DNA from: Liolophura sinensis
Lineage: Eukaryota; Mollusca; Polyplacophora; Chitonida; Chitonidae
Length of the DNA stretch: 64,000 nt
Assembly: GCF_032854445.1 (NCBI RefSeq)
Contig: NC_088302.1
Location: 27,117,080 to 27,181,079, forward strand
Reading direction: 5' to 3'
The position numbers and the translations under genes are program-made. Positions 13,601 through 25,600 of this stretch are shown piece after piece. Below the pieces are notes generated by a model, which saw only the letters and a program-made list of their open reading frames with translations, searched no databases and had not been told where the DNA came from. Positions within the stretch are counted from its first letter, which is position 1. Each line of letters begins with the position of its first letter.

Positions 13601-16600
13601 ACAACAAAGATGTAGTTATATTTCTGCATTTAAATAATCATTTTAATCACACCTATACAACTTTGGATTGTAATTAAAGCCTTCAGAAGTCAGAACAATG
13701 ATATCTCAGTGTTCTGTCATATTACATTGTTTTCATATAACAGAAACTTGACATTTTTAAGGTCTAGATGTTTCACTTACCTTTGATGTCACAAAGACGT
13801 GACATCTGAGTGTTTTGCCTGACATTGAAGTCGTTGATGGAGTCCCGAATGCTCTGGTTAAGGCCTAATGACGGAATATGAATAATCACACGGCGTGAGT
13901 TCTTTATTCTGTCCCAGGAAGCTGACAATTTCTGAAAGCAAAAGAAGAGCACAGATATAATTTAGTAGTAAAACACTAGTCTAGACAAGCCTGTTGAAAT
14001 AAATGTAAGCAAAGTCAGGCTGCGGAGTGAAAGACTCAAAGTGAGTCATGCTGTGCCAATACATAATATATGCTCTGTAATCACTGATATGCAAAATGGT
14101 CTCCATTCCTTTTAGTCAGGAAGGAGAAAAGTGATTAGTTCTAAAAGAAGACAGTGCTAGATTAAATGTATATATGCATCTTTTTATTTCTGCGATGTTG
14201 CATAACTAAGATATCACAGTTCACAGTACGCAAAATCAAAGATACTGGCATGTTATCAGTTTAAGCCAATCAGGCACAAGTTTTTTTCTATAGCCCTAGA
14301 AGGCAGCTCTTTTCACTGGCGTCACCCAAACACTGTTTCGCCCTCTAGGCATACGAGCATCAGGGGTACCAGCGTTGCCAAGAACTTTTAAGAATTCCCG
14401 ATTTAAAATTGACAGATTAATACAGTGGACGTTTACATCTTCTGAAATAAATAGTGATAAATTATTTGAAGTCCTTTCTTTTAACTGTCACTGTATCTAA
14501 AATATTGGAGATTACGGTACATGACCTAAAGTTTCGCACAAAAGTTACTGTTGTTTACTTTCACATGTTCTGAGCTGGCAGCAAGACGACAGAAGTGGGT
14601 CATTAGCCTCCTGTCCCTTTCATTACCCTGCATGGCAGTTCTGGCTGCTAATCTGCGCCATTTGGGGTCAAGTCAATGACACTGAGGCGTGCATGTCTCC
14701 TGAATGGTAGGCCTTACAAGTACATCACATATCCATGAATTAAATCAAAGAAATTATCAAGTCAGGCAATCAATATTTCAAACCTTTAAATTCAAATCAT
14801 TTCTCAAAGCACTGTCATGCCAAACGAGTCATGTAGATGCACAATGTACAGTGCAGGCCTGAATTTAAATAGAAAACCATTTTTTGTGTTATCTTGGGAA
14901 CATGAAAATCACCTTACAGCATTATCTGTTAAACGGTTGTCTGTGTACAAATCTATTTCAGCTGCAAATGAATTTCACTAAGTTATCTGTTATCATGATC
15001 GATTTTATGATTACCGGTATGCAAATTTGCCCAGACGTGAGATACGTATTGGCAGAGACAGGTGAGATATTTATTGTTTTTATTGTTTTATAAAATTAAA
15101 GATAAATGTACAGACATGTGGAAATTCTGAGTCCTGTGATTGTAAGTGGTTTGTACCTACAAGTAGATAAAAGCAATCTGGATGACCATAATTTCATCTG
15201 AGGGAACTCGATCAATGGTAAGTTAAATATTCATGTTTACGAAATACGGTCGACCATCTTTCAAATTACACCTGAATGATTAAGAAATTTTCAGCTGCAG
15301 CTTGGCAAACACACATGTGTAGATGTCACTTTAATCGCAGGTTAACATCTGCTGGTAGGCTTAGTTTGCAGGTATGGATTTGAGGTGTGCTAAATTATCC
15401 TACAACTTTGTACATGAAGAGCTCTGCAGTTAAACTGATACTTGACATGACATTCCCACATGTGTAAAGGTCTTGAGTAGCCATGTTTCATCTCTGAGTG
15501 TTTTCTCATAAATTCGAGTAGTATAGGGAAGGAGGGTTCTGGCGCACGCCCCCCCCCCCCCCACTTGGGGCCCTCCCCATAACAAATAGAGGCCCCCAAC
15601 CCCCCAGCGGAGGGTCTGGCGGCTATCGAAATTTCTTATTAGGTATACAGCGCATACAATAAATCATCATCATCATGGGATCTCCCGGTCAGGCGGTGCA
15701 GGCGCTGGAAACGTCCAACCCACCGTCCGCGGACGGCCGGCCTCTTTGGGCGAAGTTAGTCGGCACGGTGCAAGACTTGCGAGGCTACCAAGAAGTCACC
15801 CGCAGCATGTTTGAAGACGGCTGCGTCTTCAAGGAAAAGAACGACCTCGCCATCAACGTGTTTGGGGTGGGACAAGGGTGTGATCGTGCATCGTCTCAGC
15901 AAGCAGCCCAGTGGCACGCCCCGAATCAATCTGCTGCTGATAAAAGATCTCGATCGTCTCCTGTTCCAAGAAAGTAAGACACGAAATCGCAAACACTTCT
16001 GTGAGCGGTGTCTACGCGGTTACACAAGGGAGGATGTGCTCGAGGCGTATGCCGGAATGCTGTGGGATTGGCCAGACGGCGGTGAGGGTGAAAATGTCCC
16101 AAGAGGGGGGAAAACAAGTTCACCTTTCAAAACCACCACAAACACCTACCGGCTTCGTTCATCATAAATGCCGACTTCAAGGCTCTGACCAAAAAGGTTG
16201 AAGGTCCGCCGCCCAGCCCCACAGAGAGCAGCACTCAAAAGACTCAGCACCACGAGCCTTGCAGTTACTGCTATGTTGTGGTGCGTTGCGACGGCCGCAC
16301 AAAACGCCCCGTGGAATACAGAGGCCCTAACGCTACGGAACACTTCCTCAGAGCTCTCCAACAGCAGAAGCAGGAAATCAAAAATGTTCTAGCCAACCCT
16401 ATTGCCATGAATATGACTCCCCATGCCGGCAGGCCCACAACAACGCTGCAACCTGCCACGTGTGGGAGAAGCCTCTAGGCGCCGATTCTGTGCACGATCA
16501 CTGCCATATCACCGGCAAGTGCAGAGGCGCGGCCCATAACGTATGCAGCCTAAAGTTGCGGCTGGGTCCCAAGACAGCCATACCAGTAGTCTTCCACAAC

Positions 16601-19600
16601 CTACGGGGCTATGACGGGCACCTCCTGATGCAAGCCATAAGTAAGGCGGAGGGCCTCATTTTCTGGATCCCCAACAACACGGAAAAGTACATCTCCTTCT
16701 CGCTGGGGCAGCTCCGCTTCATCGACAGCGTTCAATTCTTACCGACTTCTCTTGACAATCTGATAAAGGCCAACAAACCTGAGGCTTTCCACATCACAGC
16801 CCGGTATGAGCCCACCGAAGAAAAACGAAAGCTACTCAGGCGCAAAGGTGTCTACCCCTATGGACTCCTGGGGGAGCTTTGACGAGTCCAGCTTCCCACC
16901 CAAACAGGCTTTCTACAGTAAGCTCAAAGTCGGAGGCATTAGCGATAAGGACTACATCCACGCTCAACAAGTATGGAAGGTATTTGACTGCACCAATCTG
17001 GGAGACTGCACAGACCTCCACTGCCGCACAGACGTGCTCCTGTTGGCAGATGTGTTTGAGGCCTTCCGGAAGACTTGTTCACGGCAGTATGGATTGGACC
17101 CTGCTCACTACTTTACGAACCCAGGTTTCTCGTGGAATGCGCTGTTCAAGAAGACCGGGGTAGAGCTGGAGCTGTTGACCGACTATGACCAACATCTCTT
17201 CATTGAGAAGGGGATGCGAGGAGGTATCTCTATGGTAAGTAAGCGACACGCCAAAGCCAATAATCCGCAGGTGGAGGGATACAACCTCGAAAGTCCAAAC
17301 AGCTACATCCAATACATAGACGCCAATAATCTATATGGCTGGGCAGTTCCTTCCAACGGGCGGCTTTCAGTGGATAGGTGACGCGCAGCGTCTCGGTGAA
17401 ACGATTGCTACCCACCCCCACGATAGTCCTTCTGGTTACATCCTCGAGGTCGACCTAGAGTATCCGGCCGACCTACATAACACACATAACGGCTACCCTT
17501 TAGCCCTGGAGCGTCTGGTGGTCCAGAAGGAGTGGATGTCAGACTATCAGCACGACCTTCTCGGTAAGAAAGTGCCTACCGAGGTCGAAAAGCTGGTCCC
17601 CAACCTCCGCAACAAGGAATGGTATGTCCTGCACTACCGGAACCTACAGCTGTATCTATCTCTGGGAATGCGCCTGACAAAGGTTCACCGGGCCCTGAGA
17701 TTCGCCCAGAGCCCATGGATGGAACCCTATGTCAGGATGAACACCGAGCTCCGAAAAACGGCCGCGAGTAAATTCGAGAAGGACCTGTGCAAGCTAATGA
17801 TCAACTCGGTCTTCGGGAAAACAATGGAGAACCTTCACAAGCGTGTGGACGTCAAGCTGGTACGCTCTGGAGAAGACGACAAGCTCCGACGCTTGATAGC
17901 CAGCCCGAGCTTCGTACGGGCAAACATATTTAATGATAACCTCGCAGCGATTCAGACCCGTCTAGTCCTAAACCGACCTATCTACGTGGGCATGAGCATT
18001 TTAGATCTCTCCAAGCACCTGATGTACGACTTCTACTACAACCACATGGGGGCCCAGTACGGAGAGCGATGCCAGCTCCTCTACACTGACACGGATAGTC
18101 TGCTACTCGAGATTCAGACTGAGGATGTTTATAGGGATACAGCTGAGAATGCAAACCTGTACGACACCTCAGATTACCCACAAGACCACCCCCTGCACAG
18201 CGTAGCAAATATGAAGGTCTTGAGAAAAATGAAGGACGAGTGCGCGGGGCAGCAGATCGCCGAAAACATTGGTCTGCGCCCCAAGATGTACTCCATTCTG
18301 GAGGCAGGTGGAGCCAACATTAAGAAGGCCAAGGGTGTGAAAAAGGGAGTTGTGGAAAAGCACATCCCCCATAAGCAGTATAAAGAGGCCCTCTTCGAGA
18401 AAAAGATCTTCCGACACGGTATGGACGTGCTGCGATCAGAGCGCCACCATATCTATGGGCAGCACCTGAATAAGGTCTCACTGTCCCCCTTCAATAGTAA
18501 GCGCTGGATCGCCGAAGATGGTGTCCACACCTTGGCTTATGGCCATAGAGATGCGCCTAATTGAAGCAGGATGGGACATCCAGGAAGCTGAGTATCGGGA
18601 GGCACTATAAGCAACTCCTTACGAACGAATTCCCGTCGCGGGCCATAAAACGTATCGTCTAGATAGTACAGCACGGGTTCATTAGGCTTTGTGACAGAGC
18701 GCCCAAGCCGATATATCTCTAGAGACCAGACAGGTTCAGTCGCGCGACGGTGGCCGCCCTCCAGCTCTCCAGGCTGGTGGAGATAATGAACGCCAACACC
18801 CTTGGGGATCTTCCGCTCATTAAGTCCAACGGGACGACCTGGATCCGTCGAGGAAGGCTTATGGGGCACCCTTTTTGCCTTGATGGCGTCTTTCGGCTTT
18901 TTACCGATCAGTCTCGTTGTCTCGTTATTCAGAGCGGCCACAACAGAGGGCAGACGAGCCACCCATTCAGTAGACCGGTGTTCGGGAGGGAAGCGCATCT
19001 CCTGGGCGTACTGATGTCCAAAGAGCCGCTCAGCCAGAGTACAGTTGAAACGCTCCACTATATCTTGGCGGACTGTGACATCATGTTTGGCCAGCAGTTG
19101 GCTCACTGCACCCATAAACTCGCGCCCAGGGTCAACTTGGAGAAGCTTTGGCCATCGAAGGGGTCCCCTCTTGTAAATGCGAGAGAGAGCATAAGCGACT
19201 TCATTGGAATCTTTAGTAGGCAGAGGTTCCGCCTCCTTGTAGCGAGAAGCGACATCAACAACTGTCAGCGCGTACTCATACAGCTTCCGGCCTCGCCGAT
19301 CATGTGGTAGAAATAGAAGATCAGCTTGGTGGATGTCATTCGGCGTGGAAACATCGAACATAGGCCTCGGTATTTTTCGGAGACGAGGCAGGTATATCTG
19401 CCAGATAGCCTGCTTGTTCAGCCAGGCGCGGACCACATCTTCGGAGACTTTAGCCGCAGTGGCAAGTTTCTGGATGGCCGCGCGGCCCTTCCAGTACCCA
19501 CGAGGGCTGTAGTAGATATTTGCCAGGCGAGCAGACACTTTACTAGCCATGTCATCAGGGTATTCTAGCAGCCCTCTAACAGATTTGCGACGAAAAAGAT

Positions 19601-22600
19601 GTTAATCGTCGTGCGCAGAACAACCTCACTACTAAGATTGTGCCCGGCGAGGAGCTCGATGGCGGCACAGTCAGTTTTGATTACTTGGTGAGTTTTGCGA
19701 TTCCGTAACTCACACCCCCAACCACACACATTCCCAAGATGACGAAGGTCATCTCGCGGTGTTTTTGATCTTCATTAGGCACATAGAAATCGGAGAGCTG
19801 TGGCTCTGAGCCCAGCAGCGCGTGTAAGAGTTTTGCTCGTGACCCTAGAATACTCGCGGATTGCACCGTCAACATCACGGAACGTATGGATAGCGTGGTC
19901 CTGGCGGCGGAGTTCATCATTGATCCAGTCCAAGCGCTCAGTGCGCTTTCGGGCCCATTTTTCCTGGGTGGCTTGGAGCTGCTCTACAGCGCAGTCATGC
20001 CGCCTCCACTCTTCGTCGATACCGGAACTCCTCAGCATTGAAAACATATAGCTGCTATCGCTGAAGGCCAAAGCGTTTACGAGGGCGCCGCCCATCATCA
20101 TTGCTATGGAGGCCATAACTACTTGATTATATTGGGAGGAAGGAGCCCTTGTTAAATTAGCAGGTCCTTCGAAAACATGGCGAGGCCTCCATCTGCAATG
20201 ACCATGCCGACGTCACGGGGTGTTAAGTCCAGCTTCGGGAGGGTTCCTTTCAGGAACATCTGGCCAAGACGAGCGTACCCAGTAGCCAGGAGAGAGACCA
20301 CAGTGGCGTGGTAGACAGCGTTGACTAGCACTTTTCCGTCAATGGGTGGAGTAGACATGCTGCTCTATATAGAAAGGATCGTGATGCGTATTCAAATGGA
20401 GATTCTTTTCTTGCGGCTTAATATCTGCACGCGGTGTAATATCTGCACCTCGTCCATGTGATGTATAGCGGCTGCGCCACACGCGTAGCAATACTAGCAC
20501 TGCAAGGCTGCCAACGCCTAATAACGCCTTCGTAGCTGGTGTACCTTCGTAGATTTCGGTTCCTTCACGGCCTCCTTCGGCTGTTTCTTGGTGAAATCAG
20601 CTGCGCCAAGCAAAGCAGCCTTTGCCTCGCGAAGATCGTTTTGAGCTTTTCAGCCTTGGGCTTTCTCGCTGCAGCACCCGCTCCACCCGCAGCGACTTTT
20701 TGGGGATTCTTCGCAGGGCCGTCATTCGTAGAATCCGCTGTCACCCTCTCCGCTTCCTTCGGGCCTTCCGGATTCATTGTACTCATGTTCCCTGGATCAT
20801 ATGGCTCATTTCTAGAGCAGCAGTGGTGTTCAAATGAGCAGTGCTCAGCAGTGGTCAGCGCCAGGGTTAGAGGTGCCAAGTACTTACCATAGCAGTAGTA
20901 TAGCCAGCAGCTGGCACTGCTAAGCGGCTGTTCAACAAATGGGCCGGTGGCGAGCTGTGCCATGAGCATTGGTCGATTCTCGGTTGGGATTGGTAGGAGC
21001 CAGCTGGCCACCCTTACATATGATCTCAAGAACATACCTCCAAGACCGTTAACCATCTGCGCACCGAGCTTAGCGTCGAACCGGGAGTGCAGCCTTTCAA
21101 CGTCTTCGTTGCTCATGGCGTCGATCTCAGCGGCTGTTACGTCTTTTCCCAGATATCGCTTGGCCTGCCCACCCACCGCAAGTGCCGCCAGCCTATCTCT
21201 GAGCTGCCGTGCGTCATCTTGTTGGCTGGGGTCGGGCTGTTGGCTTGGGCCGGGCTGTTGGCTTGGGCCGGGCTCCTCCTCTGCGCCCAGAATTTCGTCT
21301 ATAAGCTCGTCGGTATCCATGATTAATACGTAGGGGCGACTACGTCTAATATATAATCTTAGATGTGGTGGGCGTATCAGTCATTAGCAGGAGCTTAGAA
21401 TGCGGATTGTTCTTGAGCTTCTGTCGAACCTCTGCCTTTTCGCTCTCGGCCTCGATGATGTGGTTCTCCTCCAGGCATTCGTTGAGCGAGTGCCGATCTT
21501 TGCAGTGGAATAAAGCCACCCACCTTGTCTGCTCGCGAAAGTCTATGAGGACGGCGTTGTATTTCTGAGTGAGGACCCAGACGCTTTGCTTTGCATGACG
21601 GCCCGAGAAATCATCGATGATGTATAGGGTGGGCTCCCCCTCGAACAATCTGTAGAAAGCTCTCAGACAGTCGTTGAGCCGCTCGCCTGGATCAAAACAA
21701 TAGACCTCAGGGTCAGACAGTATCCATCGACGCCGGTACGCCTCGTTATGCTTAAGAGTGGGGCACAGGATCACAATGTGATGAAAGAAACCGCGGAAAG
21801 GACCCTCAAGCAGGTCCAGCACGAAGACTGTCTTGCCGCAGTTCGTCTGCCCACAGATAATCGCGCAGTGGGCGTCATCAATAAAGCGCGCTAACAAATC
21901 TACCATTCTGGGTGTGCAGCTTTACATCCATGATCACATAGTAATATACGTTCAACACGCCGGGAGCTTCTCTCTCTTTTGTCACCTGTATCGTAATCCC
22001 CTCACTGGCGTTCAGAACGCGCCTCCCACTGCCATGCAGCTCGTCATCATCGCTTGGCCGAAGGTCAAGCCAGAAGGTGTGATTGAGCGTCAAGAACTCT
22101 TCCGGGAGACGTCTGCCAGGCCTAAGTCTTTAACGACCCAGGACACCTCCCGCATCCGTAGGGGTGAGCTGGCGAAAAACCTCTGGACCTCCTCCCATTG
22201 CTGGTATGCCCGCATGCCCTGGCTGTACAGCTGATCGAACAGCATGAGGGTGCCCTTCATTGATCTTGCGGGCAACTTCAGGTTTATGTTCCAAAGAGTA
22301 TCAGACTTGTCCTTCACAAACTTTCGGTGGCGGAGGACGCGATCATACAGAATGGAGACGCCCCCGGCAAACTGGGTGCGCATCTGTCTAGCGAGCTCCT
22401 CTTCGGTGACCATATCGAACTCCAGGCTGATGTTGTCGATGGTGTATGTCGCGTCGTCATCGCCTGTTTTCTGGATGACCCGACTGTAATCGTTGAACGT
22501 CAGTTCGTACTCCATTCGGTCGGCCAAGGCACTCTGGTAGAATGGCATGTGGCTATCTAGAAGCTCAAAGTCTAGCGGGATGTGGAACCAGCTGCCAAAG

Positions 22601-25600
22601 GCGCGAGCGATGGCTTTTTCTCCAGCATAGTCGTCACTTGCGTCCTCCGCTCCGACTCAAAGTTTAAGCATGTGTTCGCTGCCGATGCCTTGGTAGGCTG
22701 CATTCCTCCGTTCATTTTTGGTCATCCATAAGTCGCCGTAGCAATGAAACACATCAGAGTCGTCGATGGACATTACCTCATTCCCATTGATTCTGATCGT
22801 GGTTTTCTTGACTACTGCGGGTCCGAGATTCCCGACCACTGTGGCATTCGGGTCGGTTGAATTGTTCGTGATCGAGAAGGCCAAGCGCACGGTACCCGGC
22901 ACAATGACGTCATTTGCGCCGAGGTTGGGGAAGCGGACCAAGAGTTGTTGATTCTGGTCAATCGTACTCGGGTTGTTGGTGACGACCAAGGACTGTCGCA
23001 CACCTTGTACCCCCTCCCCCCCCCCCCCCCCCCGAGGCTTACGGAGTGTTCTGAAGGGGTTTAGCCTGCGTCCGTTTGCATCCATTGTGTGTATTGAAGG
23101 TATACCTTACAATGTTCAATACGAGGATTATGGCAGACTTTGACATTCCGGCATTCGACGTCGTCGAAAAGGACAACGCCCAAGACGATGTCAGAGAGGA
23201 CAACAAAACCTACGACGAGCAGACCACTCCCCTTGCAGGTGATGTCCAGATCGGGGTGGTTCCCGAGCAACAAAGCTCTGATGATGAGTTCCTCAAAACC
23301 CCAGAAGAAAGGCTATTAGTGCAAGCCGTTAATGATTATTACAACAACTTGAAGGAGATGTATAAACTCACTCACAAAAGTCTCAGACGCCATTACATGA
23401 ATTTTGAGATTAGCGAAGGGAAAGTGCGACACGTGGATTACCCCGAGGTGGACCTTATCAACAAACAAACAGGTGGACCGAAAGCCCTATCAACAGCTGC
23501 CAGCCAAAAAGGAGGGGGTGCTGCTATTAAACTGGGGCTGGGCTTTACAGACTGGAATAGAAGAGAACTGACAGTGTTGTTGCCTCCGAAAGCAGTCGCA
23601 GCCCTGGGGAAAGCGAGTTCAGAACTCGCTGCCACAGCCGGCGAGGTAGAAACCATACCACTGGAGGATTTAAACCAACCAGTGAAAAAGGTCCATGATG
23701 CTATCCACACACTGGATACAAGCTTGACGGAGAGTGAGGTCGGGCGGGCTCTTGAAACGATAAACGACCCTCCTCTTCCCATGCGAGAACTTCTGGGGCT
23801 TGACAAGGCACTGCAGATCTCGGAGGGCGAACACGCGAATAACCTCGCCAAGCTGTCAAGTCTCGATAAGTACATCGCAAAAGAAACACACAAGCTGGGG
23901 GAGGCCACTGATGAATTCTTCCGAAACCGGATCGAAGACCGGATAAGGAATCTCGAGGACGAGAGGGTGGCCGGCTCGAAGCAGCCTCTTTAACGGGCGA
24001 AGCCCTGCGCACGCAAATACGCCGCATCAAGCAGACGATCGATCGCATCCTACACAAGGATACCACTCTGGCCGAGCGCGTCCGCACCCTCTTCCGGGAG
24101 CAGGGAATAACCGTGGTCTCCATTCTCACGGCAATTGGGATGGCGATCTCGACACTGGGGCTAGCGATAAAGTTGGCGCTGACTGGCGGGTCCGGCGGGG
24201 GTATCCAGCCAACACCACCTCCATCCGACGGGCGTGGTCTTAAAGAATGGGTGAAAAAGCATCTCCAGTCCTTGGCGCGCGCCCTTGGCAAGCTGGCTGG
24301 GAAGGCTGCCGCTGCGATTCCGGGTATTATTGGCAGTATCGTGTCCTGGCTACTGAACCTTCTCGGGAAAGCGGCTGGGTGGCTGGCCGATAATGCCTGG
24401 GCTCTAGTCGTTGCAGTAGGTGGCCTAATGCTCGTGGCTGTTCTCAAGTATTTAACGCATAGTCCACAGCAGCAGTAAGCCGATACCAACCCCAGCGACG
24501 CCGATGGCTGTCTTCTCCGCATCATGATTCTTTTCCTTTGGAAATAGGGGTTCTTCAGCCGCTTTGCGACGCGCTGCAACGCGCGCGGTGGGTGGTGGGA
24601 CGCTTTCTTGTGGCTCAACGATCCCGTGGGAAGGCGCGTGCTTGTGCAAAGTGGGCGGCACTTTAGCGTTCACACCCTCACTGGGGCCTAGCTTCTGGTC
24701 CTCTGTGGCCACGACGATTTTGTTGTTGTAGTTCGCCACATAGCCGATCTGCAGAAGCATGTCGCTGGGAGCCATATATAGGCCTATGCCATACACAAAG
24801 TCTACAGCGCTCCCGGCATACTGTAGCACGTCCTGGTAGCGTTTGATAGCAGACGGAAGGTCGATCAGAGAGGAAATAGCGTCTTCAACGTTCGCGGCAA
24901 ACTGTTTTTGCGCGTCGAAGGCTGTGCCCGTGCCTAGAATACGCGCCCTTGTTTGCACTTGGGCACCTAGAATAGCCCACACGTATGTCCGGATGGAATC
25001 GTTTAAGCGCTCTACGCCTGGCTGCATGAATCCTTGGGATTTGTCGGCAATGAACGACGCCCAAGCCTCCTCGGCGTCCTGCTCGATGTAGTCGACGTGG
25101 AGCGCTGTAGGCTTTCTACAGAACGATATCCTGCTCGGATCGAAGGTCCCATCGCCAATGGGGCTGTAGCCCGTTCTCGTGATATAGTAATATGCCACTC
25201 CAAGGCCATGATTCACCCCACTGCGCCTCCAGTCTGTGTGCGCATCTACGCGGAATTCCCTACAAATCCTCTCATAGGCCCTCTCATCGTGGGTTTTTTT
25301 TAATTCCGCCCACGCTCTGTCTTGCGGCAGGGAGGCCTGGATCTCTTCCAAGATCCGCCTAACTTGGTAATATACGTGGAAGGTGTACAGGGCCCTTATT
25401 TGTTTGTCGGGGGCGAGAAGATGGTCTTTTACAGAGACGCCGCAGCCCGTGGTTGCGCACCAGACCGCGAAGTTCACTTGGTTCTGGCAGAATTGCATAG
25501 GATTGGTGTTCCAGGCCTGAACAATGTCCTTGCTGGTTATCTGTGGCAGCCGGTACTTGGCCAACACATCTGTGAACTGGACTGGAAAGGCCTTCTTTTC

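Noticed and set aside
18750-19310. 186-codon plus-strand frame
   Set aside because: It is antisense to the integrase, whose catalytic motifs are clear.
23438-24618. Long minus-strand frames (156 and 305 codons) opposite the coiled/membrane gene
   Set aside because: The plus-strand frames carry recognisable Polinton protein sequence. The antisense products are arginine/serine/proline-rich, as expected from GC-rich shadow frames.
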